NCBI GenBank assembly: GCA_020073245.1
Contig: JAIQFQ010000012.1
Coordinates: forward strand, 1-64,000
DNA length: 64,000 nucleotides
Reading direction: 5' to 3'
DNA from: Terriglobia bacterium
Lineage (GTDB): Bacteria > Acidobacteriota > Thermoanaerobaculia > Thermoanaerobaculales > Thermoanaerobaculaceae
Under the pieces are notes generated by a model. It was not told the DNA's origin, did not search any database, and worked only from the letters and a program-made list of their open reading frames with translations. Shown in pieces: positions 1-9,962 of the stretch; the first letter of the stretch is position 1; every line of letters begins with the position of its first letter. The translations under genes were made by a program, and so were the position numbers.

Positions 1-1
1 A

Positions 2-427
2 GAGGAGGTCGGCCGGCTCGGCGGCGACTGGCCTGAAAACCGGAGCGACATGCCCTGGGGCCAGCGCGAGATCCTTCCCGGCAGAGGAGAACCACGCGAT
101 GAGGCTCTGCGCGCGGACTACCAGCGGCTGATCGCGATCCGGAGGGCGCACCCCGCCCTGTGGCGCGGCGCGCACGAGAAGCTGGTCGCCGAGGGTGACC
201 TGCTTGTCTTCCTTCAGAAGGATCCGAAGTCCGACGACGCGGTCGTCGTGGCGATCAACCGAGGGAGCACGCCCGCCGTGGCTCGTTTCGCCGCGCCGGA
301 GGCGTGGACCGGCCGAAGCGTGACCGACGTCTGGAACGGCACGGCCGTACCCTTGACAACCGGCACCATCGAGACGACTGTTGAATCAAAAGCGGCACGA
401 ATCCTGGCTCGCGACGCTCGGCACTGA
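2..427 (+). CDS. GH13 alpha-glucosidase/alpha-amylase-type enzyme, C-terminal part (5' truncated by window edge)
   Basis: The reading frame is open from base 2, so the gene begins outside the window. The visible part starts with GGDWPENRSDMPW, the Asp-Asn-Arg-x-x-Met-x-Trp stretch that follows the last barrel strand in GH13 oligosaccharide-cleaving enzymes. A helix with DYQRLIAIRRAHPALWRG follows, then a beta-rich domain C with short strands such as LLVFLQK and DDAVVVAINRG. GH13 enzymes hydrolyse or transfer alpha-glucosidic bonds. The catalytic residues lie upstream, so the exact specificity cannot be read. The gene ends 35 bases before malK on the same strand, which makes it a likely first member of the maltodextrin operon. 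No signal peptide can be judged. Confidence 0.85.
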   Translation, partial: EEVGRLGGDWPENRSDMPWGQREILPGRGEPRDEALRADYQRLIAIRRAHPALWRGAHEKLVAEGDLLVFLQKDPKSDDAVVVAINRGSTPAVARFAAPEAWTGRSVTDVWNGTAVPLTTGTIETTVESKAARILARDARH

Positions 428-462
428 CGCTGCACGGGAGCCCGACAAGGGGGGCTTGGCGA

Positions 463-1554
<1,092 letters not shown>

Positions 1555-1565
1555 GGAGGACCGTG

Positions 1566-2798
1566 ATGAACCCAAGACACTCTCGCCTCGTGATCTGCAT
1601 GGCGCTGGCCCTGCTCTGCGGCGTTTCGGCAGTTGCCGCTCCGCCCATCGAGCTCGTTGTGTGGCACTCCTATCGTGGCGGTGAGGCGGCCGCATTCGAG
1701 AAGGTCGTGGCCGCCTACAACGCCGCGAAAGCTGGAACCGGAGTCAAGGTGACCACGCTTCCGGTACCGTACGACGCCTTTGCCGACAAGATCACTGCGG
1801 CCGTGCCGCGCGGCAAGGGACCGGACATGTTCATCTTCGCTCAGGACCGGCTGGGCGGTTGGGTGGAGGCCGGCAAGACCATCGAGCCCATAGACTTCTA
1901 CGTGGATCAGGCCACCAAGGACCGCTTCCTCACGACCACCGTTCAGGCGATGACCTATCACGGCACGATCTACGCGCTGCCCTTCAACTACAAGGTCATC
2001 ACCATGGTCTACAACAAGAAGCTCGTGACGAAGCCCCCGAAGACCACGGGCGAGCTTGTCCAGCTCGCGAAGTCGCTCACCGACGCCGGCACGGGCCGGT
2101 TTGGCGTGGCGTACTGGTACAGCAACTTCTATTACCACGCCATCCTGATGAACACCTTCGGCGGCGGCGCCTTCGACGCGTCCGGCAAGCCGATCCTCAA
2201 CTGCGACGGGAACATCAAGTCTCTCGAGCTCCTGACGAAGTGGGTGGACAAGGACAAGTTCCTCCCTGCCGAACCCTCGACCGCCCTGGTGACCGCTCTG
2301 TTCAACGACGGCAAGGCCGCGATCGTCTTCTCCGGCCCGTGGTTCCTGGGCGAGATCGCCAAGGGCATCGACGTCGGCCTCGCGCCCCTCCCGACCGTGG
2401 ACGAGGCAGGTGGCAAGCCGATGCAGCCCTGGATGACGGTGGAAGGTGTCTTCATCGCGGCGGGCTCGAAGAACAAGGACGCGGCCTACGACTTCGTGAA
2501 GTTCGTGACGGATACGCCCTCCGCGAAGATCATGGCGGTCGAAGGGCGTCAGACGCCCGCGAACAAGGCGGTCTACCTCGATCCCCAGGTCGTGAACGAT
2601 CCGACGCTCCGCGTCTTCCGGCAGCAGGTCGAGGTGGCGGTTCCAATGCCGAACCTTGCCGAGATGAGCATGATGTGGACCCCCGCAAGCTCTGCGATGG
2701 CCGCCATCGTCCAGAAGTCCGCCACGGTCAAGGATGCCCTCGACCATGCGCAGAAGGAAGTCGTGGAGGCTGTGGGGTTGCTCCGGAAGCGCCAATGA
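1566..2798 (+). CDS. malE: Maltose/maltodextrin ABC transporter substrate-binding protein
   Basis: The product is a 410-residue extracytoplasmic solute-binding protein of cluster B (MalE-like). A Sec signal peptide (RLVICMALALLCGVSAVAA) precedes the mature start PPIELVVWHSY. The GGEAAAFEKVVAAYN helix and the sequence GPDMFIFAQDRLGGW are usual family landmarks, and WTPASSAMAA near the C terminus resembles the MalE hinge helix. No lipobox Cys is seen, so it is probably a free periplasmic protein. The ATG at 1566 is chosen because GAGGAGG lies six bases before it; an in-frame GTG at 1551 would overlap the malK stop and add five residues before a poor signal sequence. The stop overlaps the malF start by four bases. 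Confidence 0.92.
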   Translation: MNPRHSRLVICMALALLCGVSAVAAPPIELVVWHSYRGGEAAAFEKVVAAYNAAKAGTGVKVTTLPVPYDAFADKITAAVPRGKGPDMFIFAQDRLGGWVEAGKTIEPIDFYVDQATKDRFLTTTVQAMTYHGTIYALPFNYKVITMVYNKKLVTKPPKTTGELVQLAKSLTDAGTGRFGVAYWYSNFYYHAILMNTFGGGAFDASGKPILNCDGNIKSLELLTKWVDKDKFLPAEPSTALVTALFNDGKAAIVFSGPWFLGEIAKGIDVGLAPLPTVDEAGGKPMQPWMTVEGVFIAAGSKNKDAAYDFVKFVTDTPSAKIMAVEGRQTPANKAVYLDPQVVNDPTLRVFRQQVEVAVPMPNLAEMSMMWTPASSAMAAIVQKSATVKDALDHAQKEVVEAVGLLRKRQ

Positions 2799-4744
2799 GC
2801 AAGGAACCATCCCACAGTCGGCGATTCGCCGCGGGCGTCGTGGCCGCGCTGGTGGTCGGCGTGGGCCTCTCGGAGTGGGTGTTGGTACGCGCTCGGACGC
2901 AGGAAAACCGCTCTCGCGCCGAGAGGGTCGCGGTGGTGGCACTCTCCGCGGTCACGGAGGTCGCCGAGCGCGCGGGCGGCGCCGGCGATTCGTTGCGCCG
3001 GGCCGTCGCCACGATCGCCGGCCAGAACCCCGGGCTGAAGGCGATCCGTGTACTCGTGCTGGACGGGCTCTCGCTCGAAGCCTCGACGGCCTCGGAGGAC
3101 CGCGGCGAGAAGGCTGCCCCGCGCAGGCTCACCCGCGACGAGAAGCCGATCTACGACCAGGCGCAGCGGCTGCGCGCGGCGGTCGAGACCAACCGCCAGG
3201 AGGGCGCCGCCCGGAAGCCCGAGATCGAGGTCGCCGGGTCTGCCGGCGGCGGGCTCTCGCTCGCCGCGCCCCTCGAGAAAGACGGGTCGGTCGTCGGGAT
3301 GGTGGCTCTCGAGACGACGGCTGTCCCCACGGCGCCACGCACGGACTGGCTCTTCCCCGTGGTGGTGGTCGCGGGCGCGGGCGCCGCTTTCTGGTTGCTG
3401 GCAGTTGTGATGGGCGAGCGGCGCGCGCTCCTCGCGTTGTTCGCATGCCTCTTGCTCATGGCCGCCATGGTCGTGATGGGGCGGCATGCCTTCACCGCGG
3501 TGAGCGGGGATCGCCGCGCGACCGAGTCCGCGGTTGCGGCGGCTGTCGGCGCGGATGAGGTGAGTGCTGCCAAGGCGCTGCCGGAGCTTGCGCCTGGCGA
3601 GGGCGCAAAGCCCGTTCACCCCGCGAACTGGGACGCGGACGTCTTCCGCCGGCCGTTGGGGGTGATCGGGGCCGACGGAAAGGTGGATGAGGCGAAGTTC
3701 GAGCAGGGTCTGGCAACAGGGTCGTCCAAGACCGCGCGGGTCGTCGGGACGTTCACGGTGGTGGCGATTGCAGTCCTCCTCTTCGTGGGCTTCGGGGCGG
3801 CCTCCCGGCTCGGGGCTACGATCAGCAAGCACCACCAGGCGTACACCTACACCTTCCCGGCGATCTTCGGCATGGTATTGCTCGTCTTCCTCCCGTTCCT
3901 CTACGGCGTCGCGCTCTCGTTCACGGGGAAGTCGCTCTACACGAGTCAGGTGCCGCTCTCCGAGATCTGGGTCGGCGTGAAGAACTTCGTGGACATCCTC
4001 GGCGACTTCCACATCGCCAAGAGCACGGTCACAGGGTTGGTCTGGAACTACCAGAACATCTACTGGACGCTGGGCGTCACGATCGTCTGGACCGTGACCA
4101 ACGTCGCATACGGCGTCGGGATGGGGCTCTTCCTCGCGCTCATCCTCAACACCAAAGGGCTGTTGCTGCGCCCGATCTATCGCGTCATCTTCGTCCTGCC
4201 GTGGGCGATGCCAAACTACATCACCGCTCTGATCTGGAAAGGGATGTTCCACCAGCAGTTCGGCGTGATCAACCAGATCATCCAGATGTTCGGAGGCACT
4301 CCCGTCTCCTGGTTCGAGAAGCCCTCGACGTCGCTGTTCGCGTGCATCGCGACCAACGCCTGGCTCTCGGTGCCGTTCATGATGGTGATCTGCCTCGGTG
4401 CGTTGCAGTCGATCTCCGCCGACCTCTACGAAGCCGCGCGGGTCGACGGCGCCACGCGATGGCAGCAGTTCCGCTCCATCACCCTGCCCTCGTTGAAGCC
4501 GGCGCTGATCCCGGCGGTCATCCTGTCGGTGATCTGGACCTTCAACATGTTCAACATCATCTACATCGTGTCCGGGGGCGATCCCGACCACTCCACCGAG
4601 ATCATGATCACCCAGGCGTACAAGTTCGCGTTCGAGCAGTACCGCTACGGCTATGCGGCGGCGTACTCGATGGTGATCTTCGCGATCCTGCTGGCGTACG
4701 GCATCTGGCAGAACAAGGTCACGAAAGCGACGGAGGGGATATGA
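2795..4744 (+). CDS. malF: Maltodextrin ABC transporter permease MalF with an N-terminal extracytoplasmic sensor-like extension
   Basis: This 649-residue inner-membrane permease is larger than typical MalF (about 300-515). The ABC permease core is at about 350-649, with the EAA loop EAARVDGATRWQQF near 546-559 that contacts MalK. The N-terminal third is unusual: a transmembrane segment (11-31), an extracytoplasmic domain (32-184) ending in GGGLSLAAPLEKDGSVVGM, two further membrane segments (185-206, 210-228), a second external loop (229-315) and another helix (316-338). The first external domain has the hydrophobic pattern of a single Cache-type sensor fold; this is inference by eye. The ATG overlaps the malE stop (ATGA), as the malG ATG overlaps its own stop, indicating translational coupling. 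Confidence 0.9.
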   Translation: MSKEPSHSRRFAAGVVAALVVGVGLSEWVLVRARTQENRSRAERVAVVALSAVTEVAERAGGAGDSLRRAVATIAGQNPGLKAIRVLVLDGLSLEASTASEDRGEKAAPRRLTRDEKPIYDQAQRLRAAVETNRQEGAARKPEIEVAGSAGGGLSLAAPLEKDGSVVGMVALETTAVPTAPRTDWLFPVVVVAGAGAAFWLLAVVMGERRALLALFACLLLMAAMVVMGRHAFTAVSGDRRATESAVAAAVGADEVSAAKALPELAPGEGAKPVHPANWDADVFRRPLGVIGADGKVDEAKFEQGLATGSSKTARVVGTFTVVAIAVLLFVGFGAASRLGATISKHHQAYTYTFPAIFGMVLLVFLPFLYGVALSFTGKSLYTSQVPLSEIWVGVKNFVDILGDFHIAKSTVTGLVWNYQNIYWTLGVTIVWTVTNVAYGVGMGLFLALILNTKGLLLRPIYRVIFVLPWAMPNYITALIWKGMFHQQFGVINQIIQMFGGTPVSWFEKPSTSLFACIATNAWLSVPFMMVICLGALQSISADLYEAARVDGATRWQQFRSITLPSLKPALIPAVILSVIWTFNMFNIIYIVSGGDPDHSTEIMITQAYKFAFEQYRYGYAAAYSMVIFAILLAYGIWQNKVTKATEGI

Positions 4745-5625
4745 GCAGGAGCCAACGCAGCGGCGAGTTCCCGCACTTTCCCCTCCACCTGATCCTCCTG
4801 GTGTACGTCGTCGTCACGTTGTACCCGTTGCTCTGGGTCTTCACGATCGGCTTCTCGGGACAGCAGAACCTCATGATCGTGGACATCCCGGCCAACGCGA
4901 CGTTCCTCGATCGACTGAGGGCGATCGTGCCGTGGCCCGCCCATCTTTCGGTCGCCAACTTCACGTCGGTGTTCACCGACCAGCCCTTCGCGCGCTGGCT
5001 CCTCAACAGCGTCGTCATCGCGCTCGCCACGACCGTCCTGGGCGTGTTCCTGGCGTGCACCTCGGCGTATGCGTTCTCGCGCTTCCGGTTCCCCGGCAGG
5101 CGCGTGGGGCTGATGTCCTTCCTCGTGTCGCAGATGTTCCCCGGAACCCTGATGATGATCCCGCTCTACATCATCATCGTCCAGGTGCTCGGGCTCGGTT
5201 CCACCTACCTGGGACTGATCCTCGTGTACTCGATCACGGCGATCCCGTTCTGCGTCTGGATGCTGAAGGGGTACTTCGACACGATCCCGAGGGAGCTCGA
5301 GGAGTCGGCGCTGATGGACGGAGCCTCGGCCGCGGTGATCTTCTACCGGATCGTGCTGCCGCTCGCGAAACCCGCCGTTGCCGTTACGGCGCTGTTCTCG
5401 TTCATGACCGCGTGGAACGAGTACATCCAGGCGGCCACTTTCATGGACAAGATCAACATGTACACCGCGCCGGTCGGGCTGAAGTTCTTCGTCGGCGGCT
5501 TCCAGCAGCAGTGGGGATACTTCGCGGCGGGCGCGATCGTCACCGCCATTCCCATCGTGGCGCTGTTCCTGTTCCTGCAGAAGTACCTGATCTCCGGCCT
5601 GACGGCCGGTGCGGTCAAGGGGTGA
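4741..5625 (+). CDS. malG: Maltodextrin ABC transporter permease MalG
   Basis: The product is a 294-residue inner-membrane permease with six predicted membrane helices, starting with FPLHLILLVYVVVTLYPLL. The EAA loop reads ELEESALMDGASAAVIFYRI, followed by VLPLAKPAVAVTALFSFM and the conserved TAWNEYIQA. MalG pairs with MalF to form the translocation pore. The length matches the MalG family. The start ATG overlaps the malF stop by four bases (ATGA), the third such overlap in this operon. No terminator is visible after the stop; 93 bases later the same strand carries the glucodextranase-C-like gene, so read-through of the transcript is likely. Confidence 0.95.
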   Translation: MSRSQRSGEFPHFPLHLILLVYVVVTLYPLLWVFTIGFSGQQNLMIVDIPANATFLDRLRAIVPWPAHLSVANFTSVFTDQPFARWLLNSVVIALATTVLGVFLACTSAYAFSRFRFPGRRVGLMSFLVSQMFPGTLMMIPLYIIIVQVLGLGSTYLGLILVYSITAIPFCVWMLKGYFDTIPRELEESALMDGASAAVIFYRIVLPLAKPAVAVTALFSFMTAWNEYIQAATFMDKINMYTAPVGLKFFVGGFQQQWGYFAAGAIVTAIPIVALFLFLQKYLISGLTAGAVKG

Positions 5626-5635
5626 CGGCACATGG

Positions 5636-5648
5636 AAAGGAGGTGGTG
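5636..5648 (+). promoter_or_regulatory. Orphan strong Shine-Dalgarno-like sequence in the malG-downstream leader
   Basis: The stretch GAAAGGAGGTGGTGA is close to a perfect complement of the 16S rRNA 3' end, but no start codon lies at the correct distance. GTG codons at 5643 and 5646 overlap the motif itself. The true start of the next gene (5718) has its own AAAGGAGGAG. The site could stabilise a processed mRNA end or mark an old start; both are inference. Confidence 0.4.
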
Positions 5649-5717
5649 AAGCTCGTTTCAGCGAGAAAGCTGGTGAAGAGCAGGAAAGACCATAGTCTCT
5701 TCGAAAGGAGGAGAAGT

Positions 5718-6539
5718 ATGAGGCAAGCGATGCGTATCGGTTTCCTGGCGGTCGTCGCCCTCGTGGTGGTCGGGGCGGCGGCAATGGCGCAAGAGGTGAG
5801 CTTCAAGGATCCTGTCGGCGACGACAACGGCCCAGGGACATATACCTACCCCACCGATGCCGTCTACAAGCCGGGTTCTTTTGACCTCACCTCGTTCAAG
5901 ATGAAGAAGGCGGGGGACAAGTACCAGCTCGACTTCGGCGTCAACGCGACGCTCGAGGCCAAGTGCTGGTCGATGGAGTACGGGTTCTGCGTCCAGATGA
6001 TCTTCGTGTTCGTCCAGAGCGACCCCGCTACCGGCCACACCGACGGAATCCCCGGCCTGAACATCAAGTTTGCGTCAGGTTCCGGCTGGAACAAGGCGAT
6101 CATCGTGTCGCCGCAGCCGGCGAGCCGCGTCAAGGACGAGGTGGCGTTGAAGATGGCCAAGGGCTTGCAGGCCGACGTCATCGTCCCGGTGCGCGTCAAG
6201 GGCGCCGGGAGGACCATCTCCGCGTGGATCGACGCGAAGGACCTGCCTCAGGGCGATATCACGGCCTGGGGCTACCAGGTGGGCATGCAGTCGAACGAGG
6301 GCTTCCCGGCGGCGACCGATCTGCTCACCCGCAAGGTCAACGAGTACGAGGGGCAGCACCGGTTCGGCGGGGGCAACGACGGCGACTGCGACCCGCACGT
6401 GATCGACATCCTGGCCGGCAACGGGACGGGCGACAAGAGCGAGGTCGACCTCCAGCACAAGATGCTGGCCTACGAGTGCAACGCCGACGGCACGTCGAAG
6501 GCGATGGCCACGCTGACGATGGTGCACATGAAGAAGTAG
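5718..6539 (+). CDS. Secreted protein with glucodextranase C-terminal-type domain
   Basis: This 273-residue secreted protein has a signal peptide (RIGFLAVVALVVVGAAAMA) followed by VSFKDPVGDDNGPGTYTYP. That acidic Asp-x-x-Gly-Asp-Asp-x-Gly-Pro-Gly-x-Tyr-x-Tyr-Pro motif is the hallmark of the glucodextranase C-terminal binding-module family (Glucodextran_C). It then continues with SFDLTSFKM and a beta-sandwich pattern. No catalytic domain is present, so it probably binds alpha-glucan at the cell surface or in the periplasm. The ATG at 5718 follows AAAGGAGGAG with good spacing; an ATG at 5730 is a possible alternative. It sits between the Mal transporter and the outer-membrane barrel, with a second protein of the same family beyond the barrel. 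Confidence 0.8.
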   Translation: MRQAMRIGFLAVVALVVVGAAAMAQEVSFKDPVGDDNGPGTYTYPTDAVYKPGSFDLTSFKMKKAGDKYQLDFGVNATLEAKCWSMEYGFCVQMIFVFVQSDPATGHTDGIPGLNIKFASGSGWNKAIIVSPQPASRVKDEVALKMAKGLQADVIVPVRVKGAGRTISAWIDAKDLPQGDITAWGYQVGMQSNEGFPAATDLLTRKVNEYEGQHRFGGGNDGDCDPHVIDILAGNGTGDKSEVDLQHKMLAYECNADGTSKAMATLTMVHMKK

Positions 6540-6575
6540 AGGACTTGCAGCTCTTTCGTGGAAAGGAGGGAAACG

Positions 6576-8807
6576 ATGCGTGGCAAGTATCTCGTCATCG
6601 CGGTGCTGTTCGCAGCCCTCGTGGTGGTGGCGGTCGCAGCGTCCGCGGAGGAGTTCAAGCTGAACCTCACCGGGGCCGTCTACACGAAGTGGCTGTGGGG
6701 CACCGATCGCAACGACGGCTCGCTGTACAACTACACCGACGTGCCGGCCGAGTACTTCGGCGACAACGGCCAGGGATCGGAGATCGAACTGCTGGTGGAC
6801 GCGAAGATCTCGAAGGCGGTCGCGGTGCACGCCCGTATCCACAGCCGCTTCGCCCAGAACGAGTGGACCAACGCAGGGGGGTGGGGCAACCCGGGAGGCA
6901 GCAGCTATCCGATCAACAACGGAAACTGCAGCGGTGGCAGCTGCGGCGAGTTCGACCCGCGCTCCAACCAGTACGTCAAGCTGCGCGGCATGACGGTGTT
7001 CCTGACTCCGGGGTACAAGTGGCTCGACATGGCCACGATCGGCGCCAACGACTGGGGGATGTTCGACCCGTTCGTTGTGGGCCGCATCCGCTACATCGAC
7101 CGCGACAACGTGAACGGCCTCCTGTTCCAGGGCTCCGCACTCGGGAAAGCGTTGAGCTGGGACTTCGCCCGGCAGTCCTTGCCGCGCAACTGGGCCGGGC
7201 CGAACTTCTCTACCGGCACGTATGCAGCTGCTGATGGAAACTACGTGGCCCAGGTCAAGTACACGGGCGGCGCGCTATGGGACGTCGCCGGGATCGGGAG
7301 TTACACCAACGACATCGAGGTGGACGCCAGCGATCAGAACTGGAACAACGGCCGCACCGTCAAGACCCGCTTCAGGGATGAGGTCCTCGGCCTCCGGTTC
7401 GGTCTCCACCCCACCCAGATGTTCGACGTCAACGCCCAGTACTACCACTCCAGCTCGGACACGTCCGACAAGTTCCTGCCGCACGACTTCTCCGGCGTAC
7501 CGTTCGCCGGCATCGGCGGGTTCTCCCCGGTGCCGTTCGGCCCGCACGACGGCAACAGCTGGAAGGTCAACTTCGACGTCAACGACCCGTTCGGCGTGGG
7601 GCTCTCCTTCAAGGTGGAGGGGTTCGACATCGGCAAGGACTACGTTGCGTTGATGGCGGCGCGCCGTGAGGCCGACGTGCTGCTCACCGAGGGCCACGAC
7701 GGGGCGTTCGTCTTCAGCGGAGCGGCCAACAGCAGGTATCAGCCGTTCCCCAACACGAACGACTTCCCCTCGAGGTACATCATCGGGTACGCCGGGTTCA
7801 TGGGGAATGCGCAGCAGGTGGCCACGGTCAACGTGGATATCCAGTTCCAGGACTTCAACGAGCCGTGGGCCGAGACCGTGATCGGATGGAAGGGGTTCAC
7901 CCTCGCTCCGACGTACTCAACGGGACCGCTCGAGCTGTCCGCCGAGTACACGAAGATCGACTACAACACCAACTGGCAGGCGTGGGGGCACCCGGAGAAC
8001 TCGATCTGGAACCACACGTATCCCGGCGCGGAGCTCGACGGCGGTCCGGGCATCAGCCCGCTCGTGGCGTACCAGCCCTTCCAGGACAAGAACACGGACA
8101 TCTACCTGATCAAGGGGAAGTACACCGCTGACGTCGGCAAGGGGATCGATTTCTTTGCGAAGGTCAAGTGGCTCAACGAGACCGACAAGCGGCTGAACGA
8201 CGCGCGGTTCCTGCCGTACGCGGCGGGCGACTGCCCGGGCAGCGGCCAGCCGTGCGCCGGCAACCGCAACTTCTACTCCCCCGGCAACACCATGGCCGAT
8301 CTGTACTCCAACCCTTCGGTGATCACGGTCAACGGCGTGACCGGCTACCAGTGGAAGCCGTTCGACTCTCTCTCCGACGATGACCGCGACGTCAAGTACA
8401 CGATGTTCCAGGTCGGCGCCGGCTACCAGCTCGGAAGGCTCCTGTACGGCCGGTTGACGTACGAGCACTTCCAGTCCGACCTCAAGGACGGCAACACCGC
8501 GTGGCAGGCGTACAACACGGAGGAGTACGCCTCCGGCAAGCACAGCAAGAACATCGTGACGGTCCAGTTCCTCTACCCGCTGTCCGGGATCGAGTGCGGG
8601 ATCGACTACCAGTACGCGTGGGGCACGTTCGAGCCCGACTTCGGAACCGGGTTCGTCACGCAGTACGCGGATTCCTCCATCTCGCACAAGTTCCACGTCC
8701 CGGTCGGCTCTCCGGGGTTCAGCGGCCGCTACGGCGGCTGGAACCGCATGGACAAGCAGGACCTCAGCCAGCAGCACCTGAAGGCGTGGCTGAAGGTGCG
8801 GTTCTGA
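6576..8807 (+). CDS. Large outer-membrane beta-barrel protein, candidate maltodextrin porin
   Basis: The product is a 743-residue outer-membrane protein. A signal peptide (KYLVIAVLFAALVVVAVAASA) is followed by alternating amphipathic strands rich in Tyr, Trp and Asn with long polar loops. The sequence ends in HLKAWLKVRF; a C-terminal Phe with alternating hydrophobic residues is the BAM-recognition signature of barrels. It is not recognisably LamB or SusC, having neither a plug domain nor a TonB box. Position in the mal operon suggests passage of glucan oligosaccharides through the outer membrane; that role is inference. The ATG at 6576 has AAAGGAGGG eight bases before it, better than the upstream GTG at 6558. 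A strong hairpin terminator follows the stop. Confidence 0.75.
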   Translation: MRGKYLVIAVLFAALVVVAVAASAEEFKLNLTGAVYTKWLWGTDRNDGSLYNYTDVPAEYFGDNGQGSEIELLVDAKISKAVAVHARIHSRFAQNEWTNAGGWGNPGGSSYPINNGNCSGGSCGEFDPRSNQYVKLRGMTVFLTPGYKWLDMATIGANDWGMFDPFVVGRIRYIDRDNVNGLLFQGSALGKALSWDFARQSLPRNWAGPNFSTGTYAAADGNYVAQVKYTGGALWDVAGIGSYTNDIEVDASDQNWNNGRTVKTRFRDEVLGLRFGLHPTQMFDVNAQYYHSSSDTSDKFLPHDFSGVPFAGIGGFSPVPFGPHDGNSWKVNFDVNDPFGVGLSFKVEGFDIGKDYVALMAARREADVLLTEGHDGAFVFSGAANSRYQPFPNTNDFPSRYIIGYAGFMGNAQQVATVNVDIQFQDFNEPWAETVIGWKGFTLAPTYSTGPLELSAEYTKIDYNTNWQAWGHPENSIWNHTYPGAELDGGPGISPLVAYQPFQDKNTDIYLIKGKYTADVGKGIDFFAKVKWLNETDKRLNDARFLPYAAGDCPGSGQPCAGNRNFYSPGNTMADLYSNPSVITVNGVTGYQWKPFDSLSDDDRDVKYTMFQVGAGYQLGRLLYGRLTYEHFQSDLKDGNTAWQAYNTEEYASGKHSKNIVTVQFLYPLSGIECGIDYQYAWGTFEPDFGTGFVTQYADSSISHKFHVPVGSPGFSGRYGGWNRMDKQDLSQQHLKAWLKVRF

Positions 8808-8828
8808 CGCATTGCGGCGACTGGACTC

Positions 8829-8862
8829 GGGGCCCGGCTCCGCAAGGGGCCGGGCCCCTTTC
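8829..8862 (+). terminator. Rho-independent terminator after the outer-membrane barrel gene
   Basis: GGGGCCCGGC pairs perfectly with GCCGGGCCCC (8829-8838 with 8849-8858) around a ten-base loop, followed by TTTCTCT. It lies 21 bases after the barrel stop. It probably ends or attenuates the mal transport transcript before the second glucodextranase-C-like gene. Confidence 0.85.
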
Positions 8863-8946
8863 TCTCCGGGCGCTGAAGGGGGTTGCGTCTGGCGTTCGAG
8901 GTGGCGTACGTTTCAGCTCGCACTAGCGTTGGAGCTCGGAGGCGAC

Positions 8947-9942
8947 ATGCACAGGTACGGGGCAACGCGGGCACTGATCCTGGCGGCGTTGGCCGCCGCA
9001 CTCTTCATCGCGGTCGGAGCGGTCGCGCTGGCGGGCGACGGGCCGGAGGTCTTCAGGCTCGCCGATCCCCGGGGCGACGACCACGGCGACGGCTCGCTGA
9101 TCTACCCGCAGCGCGATGACATCGAAAAAGGGGAGCTGGACATCCTGTCGTTCTCGGCCTCCGCGGACAAGGCCGGCACGGTGTTCGAGGTCGTGTTCGC
9201 GAAGCCGGTCCGCAAGCCCGACCGGCGCACGATCGACGAGCTCGGTAACACGCTCGACTCCCTGGCGCGCCTCGGGTTCTACAACTTCAATGTTGATATC
9301 TACATCGATACGGACCGCATCCCGGGTTCCGGCAGCACGGTGATGTTGCCCGGCAGGCGTGCCACGATCGATCCCGCGTTCGCATGGGAGAAGGCGATCT
9401 GCCTGACCCCACGTCCCGCCCTTGCCGCCGGCGGCCTGCGGTCGCTGCTCGAGAGGCAGAGGAAGCTGGAGCTCAAGAGCCGCCAGGGCCGGGTCACCGA
9501 CGAGGACGAGAAGCAGATCGCCACCACGGTGGCCAAGGATGTGGCGGCGGACATCTTCTTCCCGACACTGGTCTGGGTGACCGGGAACCGCGTGCGCTTC
9601 TTCGTGCCGGCTTCGTTCCTCGGCGGAGTCGCCCAGGACAGCTGGGGCTATGTGGTCGCCGACTCTGTGGCGGACCTCCAGGCGAGCGTAGATCTCGGAT
9701 CGGCGCTCGGAGGGGATCCGAGGGCGCCGGCGCTGATGATCGTGCCCGTCGGAAGGGGGCGAGGGGCGGCCTTCCTTGGTGGCGGGTACGAGGACGACAA
9801 CCTCGAGCCGCCTCTGGTCGACATCATCGTGCCGACGGGCGTCAAGCAGGAGAACGTCCTGAAGGACTACGACCTGAGGGTGGATAGGCCGGTGAAGCTC
9901 CCGGGCGTCGTCCCCGCGGACCTGAAGAGCTTGAAAAAGTAG
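8947..9942 (+). CDS. Secreted protein with glucodextranase C-terminal-type domain (second copy)
   Basis: This 331-residue protein has a signal peptide (ALILAALAAALFIAVGAVALA) and the mature motif FRLADPRGDDHGDGSLIYP, matching the Asp-x-x-Gly-Asp-Asp pattern of the Glucodextran_C family and of the protein at 5718. DLARLGFYNFNVDIYIDTD-like strands and repeated aromatic strands follow. A charged helical insert (about 160-190, RQRKLELKSRQGRVTDEDEK) is absent from the shorter copy. It is likely an extracytoplasmic glucan-binding protein. The ATG at 8947 is chosen because CGGAGG lies five bases upstream and the signal peptide begins there; the frame is open further upstream across the terminator, which is not a credible coding region. 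Confidence 0.75.
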   Translation: MHRYGATRALILAALAAALFIAVGAVALAGDGPEVFRLADPRGDDHGDGSLIYPQRDDIEKGELDILSFSASADKAGTVFEVVFAKPVRKPDRRTIDELGNTLDSLARLGFYNFNVDIYIDTDRIPGSGSTVMLPGRRATIDPAFAWEKAICLTPRPALAAGGLRSLLERQRKLELKSRQGRVTDEDEKQIATTVAKDVAADIFFPTLVWVTGNRVRFFVPASFLGGVAQDSWGYVVADSVADLQASVDLGSALGGDPRAPALMIVPVGRGRGAAFLGGGYEDDNLEPPLVDIIVPTGVKQENVLKDYDLRVDRPVKLPGVVPADLKSLKK

Positions 9943-9962
9943 CGGGCACCACCGAAGAGACA

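Noticed and set aside
1859-2794. Extension of the malF frame upstream through malE
   Set aside because: The frame is open only because of GC-rich codon bias; the ATG at 2795 with the ATGA overlap and the start of the membrane segment is the real beginning.
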